This document shows positions 13,541 to 26,060 of a DNA stretch of 64,000 nucleotides, in pieces. The notes under the pieces were generated by a model that did not search any database, was not told the DNA's origin, and was given only the letters and a program-made list of their open reading frames with translations. Positions within the stretch are counted from its first letter, which is position 1. Every line of letters begins with the position of its first letter. Source of the DNA: Rhynochetos jubatus (Eukaryota > Chordata > Aves > Eurypygiformes > Rhynochetidae); the NCBI GenBank assembly GCA_027574665.1, contig CM050666.1:4278001-4342000 (forward strand), read 5' to 3'. The position numbers were made by a program, and so were the translations under genes.

Positions 13541-16129
13541 GCGTTGTATAACAGGAGGATAGTGGGGACAGTGCTGGTTTCCACCGAAGTGAATGAAAAA
13601 AAAAGTGTCATGAGCATTTCCTTAAGGAAAATTACTCTGGTCCTGAGGTAGCATGGTTTCTCTGAAGTCAGTGGAACGATGCCAGCATGCGTTGGGCCTC
13701 AGAGAAATGCGCAATCCTGCTCGGAGGAAGGCACCTGTGTGTGCTCTTAGATCCTTCCCTGCCTCTCAAATCTCCGTCCCAAGGTTTGCTTTACTGCTTT
13801 TGCTCCAGGAGATCTGGAGAGATGGATTCAGATCTGACGGGTTTAGAAAGGACTAAAAGAATGGGTGGAAAATAAAAACAAAAAAAGAAACCCAAATGAC
13901 TGCTACTAAGGCTCTACACCATGGCCCCATGGCTGCAGCCTAAGAGACGATCCATCTAGCAGGGAGGGGGTCACAGTCACTCCCAGTTTGCTCGTTCCTG
14001 CTTCCCCTCAAGGCCCTGCTGCCCATCCTCCCAGGGTGGGCGTGATCCTGCCCACGAGCCTTTCCATCACTTGCAGTGACAGCTCACGGTGCCTCTGTGC
14101 CACCAGGTCCCCCCCAGCCGTAGCTCTGGGCAGGAGGGGAAGGGCAGCGAGGTTTCCCTCACTGCAAACTCCATTCTCTTTGGTATTATTTTTATTGCTG
14201 ATACTTTGTGGTTTGGGTGGGTTTTTTTTTCCTTGAGTCAAACTCAATGAAAGTCTGAGAATGAAGTTGAACAAGTGAATTTTGTGGCCTTGCCTACACA
14301 AGGTCATGAGATTTTGCAAGTGACCAGGGGCTGGAATGCCTTGAGCTATCGATGGCAGCGCCGCGCTTTGATTCCTCAGACACACTGCGGCTCGGCAGGG
14401 TGGTTTTCAGTAAACAGGGCTCGTACAGGTACCTGGCCCTGCTTTGACGTGGTGTTTGGAAAAAGGTGCAGGAGCGGTGGTAGCACTGGTTCAGCCGGAT
14501 GGAGCTTGACTCCATCCCTCTGTCTGGAAACGAAGCAAATGCCTCTGCCCCCATTATCAGCTCTGTGCATCATATGATTCATGCTCGAGGAGTCCCAGAA
14601 TTACAGCTGTAAGGCACATTGTGTTTAGGCTCACTAAAATCATTCTGTCATAAAAGGGCTGGCATTGCGGGCGCACTGGGGAGGAAAAAAAAAAACCACA
14701 AGAAGAAAGCCTCACAAAGCCGAGGCAGGCAACCAGCCATCTTGTGCAATCAATATTCCTGCAACCGTTTCCTTACTCCAAGTCTGGTTCTTTTAAAATG
14801 ACAAGCACCTTCTTGCTGAGAGCAGCTGCCTTGCTCTTCCCCAGCAGCATGGGGAGAGCATCGACCCACCATGACCATCCGTGACGCCTTTCATGCCCGT
14901 GCAGCAGCCGCATCCAGCCTTTCCCTTCCCTGCCCTCAGCATGCCTAAAATGTATCAATTTTCATTTGTTTCCAAATTATCCTGAGATTGCCTGACTTGA
15001 TTAAAGGCTGGTTGAAATGGACAGTGCAATCTGGTTCATCTCCACACTGCTCTTTTGTTGTGTTTTTTTTTTTTTTCGCGGATAACAAGGGGCTGGACTT
15101 GGTGCGACCGATCTTTTCCAAGCCTGCGTCTCGGAGCGGAGCTGCCAAGGTGGGGGGCAGCCAGCGTGCAAAAGGATCCCAGGTAGTCGATGTTTCCCTG
15201 GGTTTGGGAAGAAGGAAAGGGCATTTTACCATCATCTGTTCTGCACTTCTTTTAGTGAAAGATGCCTCAAGTTTGTTTGTGTGCCCTGTGCCACGCATGG
15301 CACCTGCAGAAGTTTAGAATCTCCTCTCAGCGTGCAGGAGAATTGCTCCGGTGCTGAGCTGCTGCCAAGGAAATCCCCACCCTCACCCCTTGAAAAACAC
15401 CTTTCAGCTTTGGAGGGCTCCTTGCCCAAGCCGTGGGCTGGCCCCAGCTGGCTGAGCAGGCAAGGGCTTGTGGAGGGTCTCCCCGAGAGGCAGCTGGTGG
15501 CAGGACCACTTCTCTCATTGCTTTCACACTCGGGGGACTGACTTAGGAAAACCCAGTTTTGGCTGATACCTAGATGCTGCTCAGCTTTATTTGCTGGTAT
15601 CCCACCTTCTGTATAATATTCCTGCATCTCCCTGGTATTTACAAGCATTCTTACCTAGGCTCGACTTAACTGCATGGTTTTTAGTTGCCAGCAAGGCACA
15701 ATGCTTGCTTTCTCCCATGGGTGTTTCTCAGCCAGTGGGTTGCAGCCCGTATGAGCTCAGGAAAGGCAGTTGGCAAAGAGAGGGAAAGTGAGGGGGAGGG
15801 AATCACTGAAAACTTTATTGCAATCGAAAGCCAAAAAAATCCTGCTCCTCTGCTTTCCCAGTGCAGAGTATCCTTTGTCAGTGCGCTCTCTAAACGTCTG
15901 CCCGCGGAGGGAGTGGGGACAGAGAGGTGTCATTGGAATGTTCCTGTTCTTACTTTCATGGGGAACGAATGAGAATAATAACACTTTTTTTTTTCCCCTG
16001 AAGTAATCAAAACACTGGTGGGTTGTTCTAGATCAAACTCTTCTCTGCAGCACACGCAGGCAATGGATGCAGGTTGACATTGTTAGTATGCTTCTGTTTA
16101 TTATTTTACCAGGTTTAATTGCTATTAGT

Positions 16130-16480
16130 CATAAAGTCATACTACAGTTAACCACTTTCCAAATTCATCCTGGGGACACCTCTCCTAAATTATTTCCATG
16201 CTGGTCATTTGCCATTTATTTCCTTCTCCTCTGTTTTCTGTCTCAACAAGTTTTTAATCTATGACAGCACTTTATCTCCCAACCCCATGATTATAAAATT
16301 TCCTTCAGAGACTCTACTGAAGGGCTTTATCAAAAGCCCTTTGAACCTCTCCATAAATTAGAATCTCTGTTCTCCTTTTCCTACTATTTTGTTAACTCTT
16401 TCAGGGATTCATAAGGATGAGGAAGGTTTCATTCACCTTTACCAGCACCAGATTCCCCTTTTTCCTTTACGCATAGTGGT
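16130..16480 (-). mobile_element. Degenerate LINE (CR1/L2-like) reverse-transcriptase fragment
   Basis: Read on the minus strand, 16314-16362 gives LIYGEVQRAFDKALQ, matching the reverse-transcriptase core seen in CR1-type LINEs (VIYLDFQKAFDKVPH). Upstream in that reading, FLILMN and KSxQNS resemble the L-x-N-L-I-x-F region. Downstream, IKNLLRQKTEE resembles the W-I-x-N-W-L-x-x-R-K-Q-R-V block. Stops interrupt it. It is an old, dead insertion; the family name is inferred from the motifs only. Confidence 0.7.
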
Positions 16481-16919
16481 TAATTTACGTTACTATTTTG
16501 GTGTTGTTTTCTAGTTTTAGCACCCCTCTCTCTCCCTGCCCGACACATCCAGCTCACTGGCTTGGGACCACATGCTGGTGCTGTCCTAACTGGGGTATAG
16601 CCTTGGCTAAGCTCACAGCTCCCCTCTATCTGGCACTAGTGATTGATAGTGAGGAGCAGATCCTGCTAATGCTTCATGAGCGGAGCCCTGGCTGCAGGGG
16701 AACCGTGCTGATCTACTCCAGCCCGCATGCGATACTATCATTCTGTTTTGTTGGCACCAGACACTCCGTTCTCACAAGTATTTGGCATTCTCGGATGGTC
16801 TTCCCTTGGTATTTCTCCATGTGCTGCTCTGTGGCTGCTGCCCAGTTTCTCATGTTGATAGGAGGTGGCCCTTGCTCCCTGGCGATAGGAACAAAGCAAA
16901 GGGGTAGGTAGGAGCAAGC

Positions 16920-17155
16920 TTCTCTGAAGGACGGAGTGTTGGACTGGCACTCTGGAGCCTCAGATTATTTCTCCCTGCCTCTATTCTTGACCAGATAAGT
17001 AACCCGGGGTGAGTCAGTTCAATTCGCCTCAACCCTCCCATTTTCCCTCCCACACTCTTTCTGTCTCTGCAGCTTAGATTTTCATATATCTAGTGCAGGA
17101 AATTGTCTCTCACTTTGTATTTGCACAGTGCCTATTGTAATGAGATCCTGGAGGA
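16920..17155 (+). mobile_element. MIR-like (CORE-SINE) relic, amniote type
   Basis: It contains GTTGGACTGGCACTCTGGAG, the AAGTAACCC..GAGTCA and CGCCTCAACCCTCCCATTTTCC core equivalents, and a tail TTTGCACAGTGCCTATTGTA followed by ATGAGATCCTGG. These follow the order of an amniote MIR-type SINE: ...ctCTGGAG.., GTCACTTCACCTC, ..TCAGTTTCC.., then ACAGTGCCTAGCACAATGGG. Diverged but collinear over about 230 nt. Confidence 0.65.
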
Positions 17156-18169
17156 AAAATCATAAGTCATGTTGGAAATCTCTTCCTTGAATATCTGAAT
17201 CTCCTTTCCTTCTTTGATGGATTCTTTCCTGTAGCTTCTTCTCTGGCTGCATGTGGGTAATACATAATTATTCCTTGGGTTTTTTTCAGACAGTTGCTAA
17301 GAAAAGGAAGTTTAAGTGGCTTTGCCTTTCCCCTCCATCCCCTCCCCCTAATACCTTCAAATACAAATAGTGGTTTCAGTGAAAGTTGACCAAAGGGTGA
17401 CAGTTTCCTAAAACTCATGTGAAAATAGACAGCAGTAGGATCGAGGAGAACTTAGTGATTCCCATGAAAGCAGTGGGTACTATAGCAAGCGCCCATTTCT
17501 GGACAGAGGCCCGAGGATCCAAACTGGGCACAGCTGCGTGGTACCCAGAGTGGGTGATAAAGCTGTCACTGGTGTCCACACATTAGCAGACGCTGGAGAA
17601 ACCACACAACAGAGAGTCCATGCCTTGCGCAGGACCCTTGGGGGCAAACGAGGGGTGAGTTCACGCCCGAGTCTTAGTGTAACTTAGTTAAAGCGGGCAA
17701 TCAACCATGGGTGCAGATCCGCTGGAGACCGGGCCACACTCGTTCTGCTCCGGTGCCCGTCGCCCTCCATGCTTCTTGCAACAGAGGTGTCTCCTGGTGA
17801 GCGCATCACTGAGCCTCCTCGGAAGCTGCTTGGAAATACCTCCCTTCCTCCCATCCTTTGCCCACACACCAAGCTCTCAGGCAGAACAGGGGGAAGATAT
17901 TACCTGCTTTCCTATTTTCCCCTCTAGATACGTCTTCAATGAAAGTGCAGAAAGGTTGAGATTTGGGGCTCATTAATAACACACCCTATTATCAGCTGAG
18001 TGTAACAAGCCACCAGTTTTGGATGCCCTGATTTTTTCTGAGTGGGTGGCTTGGAAGATGATGGAGTTGACGCCGGAGCACTGCAAAATCCTTCCGCCAA
18101 ATATTTGGCTGTTCAGCAGCCCTGAATACTGAAGCCTTTAGGGCATTTTTGAGTTGGGAGTGTGGAAAA

Positions 18170-18345
18170 CGAGGAACCCTGAATGAACAGACTCGTGAAA
18201 ATTAGAGGTTCCTCTCTGCTGTACCTCAGTTTACTCATAAGTAAATTGGGCAAAGTAATCCTTGGGCTTTTGCCTCAGGAGCCCCCGAGTCAAAATTTTT
18301 CATGCTTCAAAGTCCTTGAAGGCACTTGAATGAAAGACTCTGGAC
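18170..18345 (+). mobile_element. MIR-like SINE fragment
   Basis: CTGTACCTCAGTTTACTCAT followed by AAGTAAATTGGGCAAAGTAA matches the MIR core (CTGTGCCTCAGTTTCCTCAT, CTGTAAAATGGG). A following AAAGTCCTTGAAGGCAC resembles the distal part. Core at about 18218-18262; the outer limits are approximate. Confidence 0.6.
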
Positions 18346-19929
18346 CTGGTAATTACAGAGCATTGTGCTTGCATGAGGCTATGAGATAGGGAAACCTTTG
18401 CCAGGCAAGGTTTGGAGAAGAAAATCAACATCGCACTGCCAAACCCTCCGAGGGGAAAATGGAAGATTTACTGTTGCAAGCGTCAAAATCAGCTGTTGTC
18501 ATGTAAGGCCATTGCAAATGAATTTGTGGCAAGACTGTATTTGCACAAACCTGGCTACCAGGAGGAACGAGCAGGCTTGCCAAAGCGGTTGGTGGCGGTG
18601 GGATTTGCATAGGAGCAGGTTAGGAGGCAGCGCCTGCCTGGCCTAAGTCAGCTCAGCGTTACCAACCCAGCCAGGCTCTGCTCATTTCCCTAAGCTGAAT
18701 TTTTGGCTTCTTTCCTTGAAAAACATCATCTCAGGGAGAGAGAGAAAAAGGAGGTCAGCTGTGTCAGAGGATGTTTTGCCTGTCTCTCTTAGGACTTGGT
18801 TATGGATTTAACATGAGATTTCCTTAAAGCCCTGGGAAAAAAGCAGGCTGCAAATTGTAGGTCAAAGCTGTGATTCACCCCTTCATTTCTGCTTTGCTTT
18901 GGGAGAGAGGGCAAGTAATTTGGTTCAGTTCTGCCTTGTGCTGGGACATCTCCATGCCATGCTGGCTCCAATGTGTTCATGGATGCAGGAAGGAGGTGGG
19001 AGCAGGGCTCTCCTGCCCATGCTGCTGTGTATTATCCCCCCTGCCCTTGCTGAAGAGGGAGATGTGGCCCTCTGAGGTCAATTTTCATTCCCTTTCCTGT
19101 GCCTGGCATTGGAGATGGACTAGAGAGGAGAACATAGGGTGTCTGATATTGTCAGTCTTTCCTGCACAAAGGCATAAAACATGCCTCGGGTCTTCCTTTT
19201 GCTTGACTATAGGAAAAGCTACAAGACCCTTCATGGCTCATTCTGCGGAAACGTCTTTTAGAAGTGCCATTCAGGAGCTTTCTGCATCAAGGAAGATGTC
19301 AGTGCAAGATGATAAATGATGAGGTGCCTGCATTATTGCTAAGGGCCCATTAAAAATGAGACACCTTTGAATTCACGGGCTAATAACAGGCATGGGGTAT
19401 GGGTTATTGGTCTCTTTTTCAGCAGAGAAATGATAAATGTTCCTGTGGAAAGAAGTGCCACACCCCCTCAAACATGACACCCTTCCCACTCCCATCAAAA
19501 TTCCTAGGTCAAAAGAAAGGATTTGATTTCACTGTTAGCACTCAGCCAGGAGAAATATGTGCTAGGTGCGAAAGCCACCTGTTCTCGGTGCAAACCTGGC
19601 AGGGGAGATGTGCAAAGAGCGAAGGCTGCAAGGCAATTTGGCTGTCACTTATCTTCTCAGGAACTTAGGAGTGATGTGTGTGTGCAAGACACACACACAC
19701 CTCTAGGAAAACTGTCACTTGTGGCGAATATTGCAAACAATTTCTTTCACCGTTTCCTTTCTTTAAAAACAAAATCAAGAGTTGCCTGATTGCAAAAAAA
19801 ATGGAACTAAAAAATGTTGAGTCGATATTGTTTGACCCGTCTACTTGCAAGGGGCTGAGTGTGGCCCTTGGAAATCCCACTGCTGATGACTTTGCTCAAT
19901 GCTAATCTCCACGTCTTTTGATCTTTATA

Positions 19930-20015
19930 CATTTAGGGCTTGACCTGAAGTCTGGAGAAATTAATGGGAACCTTTCTCCTCTCAGTGGGTATTCGCTTAG
20001 GGACTGATTAATTGA
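19930..20015 (+). mobile_element. Short amniote interspersed repeat relic
   Basis: AGGGCTTGACCTGAAGTCTG, GAAATTAATGGGAACCTTTC and CTCTCAGTGGGTATTCGC follow the order of a common reptile/bird repeat (tgatCCaaAGtCcAttGAAgTcAATGGgA..CTTTCcatTgacTTCAGTGGG). A weaker similar trace lies at about 13575-13675. Family assignment is uncertain. Confidence 0.4.
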
Positions 20016-20734
20016 TTTTTAGGTTTGTTGACTGTGCCTATATCATGGACTCAAAGTACACCATGAAAGATTAATGAAATATTAAAATAGGATATTTGTT
20101 GACAAGAGTGACCCTGTGTGTCATGCAAGAAAAACTGCACATTCGGAAGTGTCTTCTGAATGTCCTTAACTTCCTCCAAATCTGATCTTTCCCAGCCACG
20201 CGCTCCATCTTCAGGACTTCTTTGGCTGGACAAACTCTCTGATCATGGCAGGTCTTGAGTAGGCTTACAAAATGTCTGAGGTTTCCGAGCACACCCTTTT
20301 CCGTGCCCGGAAACTATGTCTAGGCTGAACACATCCAGGCTTCCCAGACATGGTCATTGAATATATGCAGATGGGCTGTGTCTCGGGGAAATGCAGCAAA
20401 CCCTGCACTTCTGGGATGCCTTGGATGTGTTGTGTATGCTCTGCAGAAGGGGAGCAGTAGTAGAAGGAAATCTAGAGTGTCTGGGACCTGACAGGGCAGA
20501 ATGTGCATGTGTTCTCACCTGAGAAATCCTTGGTGGAAAAAAAGTGGATCTCCACCAGGAGGGAACCACATCCAGGCTTTGGTAGATGGAGGTGAGAAGT
20601 GGGTTGTCTTGCTAAGGGTCTCTCACTGAGCAAAGCTTGCTGTCAGCACCCTCCCTTTCACAACCTCCTCCTGGTATAAACTCCAGCACCTCCAGTGATC
20701 CCAGCATACATGGGGGAAGTGGTTTCTCTAAGAG

Positions 20735-20835
20735 ACAGGGTCCAGATCATTTAAAGCAATGAGGACGAGACCTTGAACTTGACTTTGTGGTTGATCTGAG
20801 TTCACTGAACGCAGGTGTAATGCACCCTCTGACTG
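20735..20835 (-). mobile_element. Degenerate LINE ORF2 C-terminal fragment
   Basis: On the minus strand the sequence reads LHLRSVNSDQP, then VQGLVLIALNDLDPV. This resembles the LINE ORF2 C-terminal block LHWLPVRxRVQFKVLVLTFK-ALNGLxP with a small deletion. The plus strand shows the familiar ATCATTTAAAGC..ACCTTGAACTTGAC pattern of these relics. Confidence 0.45.
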
Positions 20836-21094
20836 AAATTCTGGCCAGCAATGACTGAGTAAGAAACTCCATGGAGAGATGCATGGCAGTGTCTAACCCT
20901 GTGTGGTCATGCACCTGGACCGGTGCCTTCCCTTTAAATGTCACCCCATCAACTCCAGAGTGGCTGGAAAAGAGAGGATTCAAAACAGTATTGTATTTCA
21001 TTCTCATCCACCCCCTGCCAATCCCAAAGAGCATCTCTGCCTCTTCCCTCAAAGACATTTACTCTACAGAGTAGTCATACGCAAACTGCTGAGC

Positions 21095-21140
21095 TGAAGT
21101 ATTCACATCGCAGATGAGAAAACAGAGCATCGCTGCTCTG
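21095..21140 (-). mobile_element. Possible MIR core fragment, antisense
   Basis: CACATCGCAGATGAGAAAAC followed by AGAGCATCG resembles the reverse complement of the MIR core (TTTTACAGATGAGGAAACTG, AGGC). Short, so only tentative. Confidence 0.35.
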
Positions 21141-21240
21141 TTGCTGCTGCTCAGCTGGTGCTGCTGTCTGGGCATTGATTTGCCTTGGTTTTGCTCATTG
21201 TGACTAGCCTGCAAAAATAGTATCCCAAAAAAGGTAACTG

Positions 21241-24000
21241 AAAAAAAAAAAATCAACCAAAACCTTTTGGTTTTTAAGCTTCCAAAATATATTCTTGGCC
21301 TCAAATCTTCCTGCAACATCTTCCTTGGCAGAATCAGCCCTGTAAGCCTCAGCCTTCGAATGGGAATGCATTATGGAGAGACACCCCTGCTCCTTCCAGG
21401 CTATAAAAGGTTTAACTCCTCTCCCTGTACCCCTTTGTGATACCCTTGTCCACCTCCTCACTGGGGTGAGTTTTACGACAGCAGATGATATCTCATGATT
21501 ACTACGCAATAATGGTGTGTATCATAGGTGAAATGGTGAGTTATGAATCTTAATTATCCTAGAGAAGGCGCTCTGCAGTTGCACGGCCTATTTTTCTGGC
21601 CAGAGACTCAAAACTCAGCTATTAAGAGGAAGCAAGCTGTGAAATCTCTCTCCAGGCATCTGAAGAAGCCTTAAGAGATTTTCAGAAGTGCCGAACCTTT
21701 AGATGTTCCCTGAAGATTTTAGAGGAATCTCGAGTGCTTGCCTCTGGCTATAACCCCAGCCCAGGGCTTAGGGCTGTCGCCATGAGCAGAGGGACCTGTT
21801 TGCAAATCCTCATGCTTGCCTCATTTGGGTCAGGTTCTCTATACTTTCCTAGCCCCAGGGAGGCAGGAGTCCTCCTGTGAGGCATTCCCAGTCTTTACTG
21901 TTGCAACTGTTTGACTTGGTGTAATTGGGAAATCATCACTGGAATGAGCCTAAGAATAGGCACAGGGAGATGAGAAACCCTCACTGGGTTTTTTGTAATA
22001 ACAGGTGACTTTGGCTCTGTTGCAGAAGAATGGCAGCTAGAGTTCCCAGGCAGAACGTGGCACCTATCAAACTTGAGAGGAAGATGCTCAGAGCAGCTTA
22101 GGATCCGGTGTATCTTCTGTGTGTGGCATCCTACATCTGTGCAGCCCGTGCCTGAGCACTTTGCTGTCCTGGGAACTTGGGCACCTAACGTGGACGCATG
22201 GGATCGTCAGAAGACCTCAGTTATGTGCTGCCTTGTCACGTGGTTTTATATTTGGCTCTTTGAATATAACTTAAGGCACCCATGCTGGAAGAGAGCATCC
22301 AAAGGTCCTGCTAAGTGCTGTTTGCATGAGGCTGGGTGACGAGATGTTGGGCTGCATTGCTTGGTCACAAGATGTTTTTGGCTAGGGGCTACCAAAATTG
22401 ATTCCACTCCTCTCTACAGAGGGGACGGGACCCTCAGCAACACCCCCCATGCCCTCAGCCTGAATGGCTGCAGCCAGCCCTTCGTCCAAGAGTGCTGAAT
22501 GTGGGGCTGAGTGGTCCTGGCTCCACCAGACGCCACACTTGAGAGCTGGCTTTGAGGAGGGCTTTCAGCAGGCACTACGAGGTGGCAACAGGCCCTTGGG
22601 TTGGGAGATGGGGAATGCAGCCTTTGTCCTCGCCACAGATGAAGATGGCAGCCAGGTCCAGCCAGATTCCAGAGGCATCTGGACAGCCTCTGTCATCGAG
22701 GTGGGATAGTTCGGGGGGGGACAGGACATAAGGGGAGTTATCTCCCCTCTACCTTCTTGACTGGGAGGGGACAGCTGAGAAGCGGAGGAAGCCAGTGATG
22801 AAAAGGCCGTATAGTGGAAGTCTGTAGTGTGGTGGCCGCAGAGCTTGGGCACCCTGCACAGCCAGGGAGGTGCCAAGAAGGGGCTCCACAGGGTGGGCTG
22901 TAATATTGTTCTTCCTGGGGCAGAGGGTGGTGGTGGGAAGCGTTTCAGTCTGGGCAATCTCTCTGTGCTTCATATCGTGCCATAAGAAAAAGGGCAAAGG
23001 GAGGAAGAAGCAGGAGTGGGGGCAGAACAGAAAGGGGGAAAAAAAAAAAACCAACAACAACAAAAAAGCAGAGTGAACCTGCTGGCTTCCCCAGACTACA
23101 CGGCACCACTGGTCATTTCTGTAGGCTATAGGGGTTGTCAGAGTAAGCTGTAAGGACAGGTGTAAATCTGTCCTGTCATTCCACCCTTCCAGCATCTTCT
23201 CACCTGAAGGGCTCCCATTTATTGCAGAGAGCAAGCAAATAAACCCAGCCATCGCTTTGACTCGCAAAGGGCATGAAAAGACACCCCATGCCGCCAGTTA
23301 ACCTCCGTCCTCTGCCTTTCCCCTCCCGTGCAGGGCTTTTACAGCCAGCCTGAAAGTAAACACCCCCCCAAGCTGTTTGTTAAAGCAAAGCAAATAAGGG
23401 CTATTGCAGCTCAGACCAAAATCCACTTGTTTGCAGTCTGATTTTTAACTGTCATTCCCAGTACAGAGAGGGCAGGGGGAGGGCTGGAGGCTGGCCCCAG
23501 CCCAGGGCAAGAGGGGCCATTTGTCTGCCAGGAAGAGAGGGGGTTCGGCAGCTTTCAGAACGCTCTGGGGTGGGGGGTGGAGGTGCTGTGGGGGCTTTCT
23601 GAATCGGGAACATCTGCAAAACAACCCCAAAGTGTGTGTCGGGTGGGGATGTGACCTCTGGATGCAGTTTCCATGCTCAGCCAGGCAAGGCGTGTCCCTT
23701 TGCCCAGCTCCTTCCTCTCCTTCTCTTTTCCCCTTTGCAAATTGTGCCGTTGGTTTTTGTCCTCAAACCTGGAGTGAGGCTTTTCTCTCCCTCTTTAAGA
23801 AGCCATCTGCAGCATCAGTCTCCCCATGGTTTTCATTAAGAAGGGGATGGTGTGTTTCCCATCAAGAACGACTTTAATCTTGACTGAGTTCTGAAAGCTA
23901 AAGGTTTGCAGTTTTCTTCGGCCACCTTTGATTATTACTTCTTCTTGTTTTCCAACTCAATATTATAGATCCTCCCTCCCGGCTGAACTCCTTAATGGCC
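21241..24000. other. Intergenic, no gene recognised
   Basis: Ordinary composition. A short A-run with CAA repeats (about 23038-23066). No coding, RNA or clear repeat feature. Confidence 0.65.
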
Positions 24001-24300
24001 CGGTCCATCCCCACTCCCCCAAGTACCCATTCTGTGGATGTAGCAAACTCTAATTAATTATAACTTATCTCATGACTTGTCAGCATCACATGTTTGATCC
24101 TGTTTAGAAACCATATTCCCAGGGGACGGAAAGACTCGGGAGTAGGTTGATGCTACTCAACAGTGATTTAATGGACGCATTAATGCCGAGACAGATAACT
24201 GTGTAGCCATGTTAAGTAATACATCAAGAATCTTTCCAGAGAGGCAACTTTACAGGTCACTGCAGAACTGCTAACTGATATTAACCCGCTTTGCATTGTG
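24000..24300 (+). promoter_or_regulatory. Candidate conserved non-coding element
   Basis: Low-CpG, AT-rich block just before a CpG island, dense in homeodomain and GATA-type cores: CTAATTAATTATAACTTATC, GTGATTTAATGG, GCATTAATGCC, CAGATAACTG, GATATTAACC. No repeat character. One of the most enhancer-like stretches in the window. Confidence 0.35.
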
Positions 24301-24479
24301 CAGTGCATATGGGCGCTGGGAGTTCACACACTTTCTTTTGTTTGGGGTTTTTTTCCGAGCAGCCTCTTCCCATTCTCCCCTGGAAGCGATGGAGATATTA
24401 GACGCCTAATGACAATGTTTCACACGCGGGGGTGGGGTGAGGAGGACAACAGGCTTGTTAGCCGGGTTGATTTTAAGCA

Positions 24480-26060
24480 CACCCAATTACTGGCCCGGAG
24501 GAGGCCGGGAGCAGAGGCTGCTGCCCGGCCGCGGGGATGCTCCGGGCTCTGCTGGCTTGTCGCCGGCCCCGCGGTGACCGCGGGTGGCTCCGCGCCTCCT
24601 CGCACGGGAGGTGTGGGGAATGAAGGGCAGCTCCCGGCACGGGGATGCGGTCTGTGTTTTGCAAAGCTTCCCTTCCGAAAAGCCCAGCGATATTCTCCTT
24701 TTTTCCAGCCCGGGAGGGTTTCTCTCTGCCCCTTGCTCCGGGAGGGATGCCCCGGGGCTGCCCTTCCGTCAAGGGATGGGGGAACGACGGGGACATGCCC
24801 TGGTGGCCCTGGAGGCCTGTGAGCTGGCCGGGAGGACGGGAGCAGTGCCGGAGGGCGGCTGCCCCGTCCCCGGCGGGCGGTTCGCGTCCCCGGGACCCGT
24901 TCTTGCTCAGCCCCGGAGGACGGGGATCGCTCTCTGGCCCCGCCGCTGTCTTACAGCGCCGGGGTGCAGCGGATTTTACCGGTGGGAAAGGTCCGTCTGC
25001 CCGTCCCTGGTGCCCTCCCAACCCCACGCAGGATGGTAGGGTACCTGGCCCCGCGGTCCTGCCGTAACTATCTCCTCCTCACCCACCAAAGCCTCGCTTT
25101 CCGGTGCCTCCCGGCGCCGTCCCGGTGGGATACCAGGCACGGATTGACACCCGCCCAGAGACCCCTCAGTTTGTCCTGCTCTGTCAGGGGGGACATGGGA
25201 TGCCCTCCCCATCTGGGAGCACGGAAAGTGGCTCGGCGGGGGGGTGTGCACCCCCACCCAGCTGTGAGCTCCCGTGGGCGGAGGGCTCCCCCTCTCTGCT
25301 CCCCTCGCTCCGGCCCGGCTAGGCTCCGCGGTGGCGCCCCAGCAGCACCGGGGGTCCCCGACTTGCGGTTGGTCGCCCCCGAGCCCCCGTGCTCGAGGCA
25401 CCAGCAAGGCGAGGAGTAGGTTTTCCCCCCGTAAGGAGTGAAGTGCTGTGGATTCCTCCCTCCTTCCCATTTCTTTTTCCCTCTCCCGCTTCCTGCCAGC
25501 CGGACCCTTCAGGGCAGACGGCGGAGGGAGGGAGGGTGCCTGGGAATTCACCTTGCTGAGAGCGAAGGGAAACTCCCTTCCTCCAGCCAGGGTGACACCC
25601 TGGCAGGACTCCGCTGGCCTGGGCCCGCGGGGCTCCGCCGCCTGCCCGCCCTGCCCGCCGGCGGGGCGGCCCGGGGAGCCCCGCTCCTGGCTGCGGGGGC
25701 CGGGGAGGCAGCGGGGGAGAAGCCGTGCCTTTCTTGGGGAAAGCAGACCGGGGAGGAGGACAAACCAGCCGGCGGTGCCGGGCTTTCGGCGGGGAGCAGC
25801 GGCCGGGGCTGCTCCGCGGGTGGGCAGCGGGGACCGCCCCGTCCAGCTCCCTCCGGCCACGGACCCGGCTCCTTCCCTGCCCTTTGGGGAAAGGCAGAGT
25901 CCGAGGGAGCGTGGAGCCCCAGCCCTTCAAACACAAGCGCGGGCGAAGCTCCACGTGTCTGGGGACCCGCCGCTCTCCGAGGGGCCGCGGGCTCGGGGGG
26001 GGGCCCGCGGGGGGGGGTACGGGGGCTCCGCCGCCGCCTCCCAGCTCATAGGATGGTTTC
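24480..26060. promoter_or_regulatory. Long CpG island, no gene recognised
   Basis: About 1.6 kb of CpG-dense, GC-rich DNA. Open frames run on both strands because stops are rare. No splice-flanked conserved exon or known protein motif is present. An orphan island of the TBX3 domain, or the promoter of a non-coding RNA. Confidence 0.6.

Larger units (their letters stand above)
13541..21240. other. Intergenic zone with old repeat relics
   Basis: The only part of the window with several recognisable interspersed-repeat relics (listed separately at 16130-16480, 16920-17155, 18170-18345, 19930-20015, 20735-20835 and 21095-21140). Otherwise ordinary composition with short, unconvincing frames. An AT-rich block at 19315-19395 (ATTAAAAATGAGACACC, GGGCTAATAACAGG) may be regulatory. 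Confidence 0.6.

Noticed and set aside
19675..19701. TG/CA inverted pair (short hairpin)
   Set aside because: Two adjacent dinucleotide runs of ten to twelve bases; simple-sequence noise.
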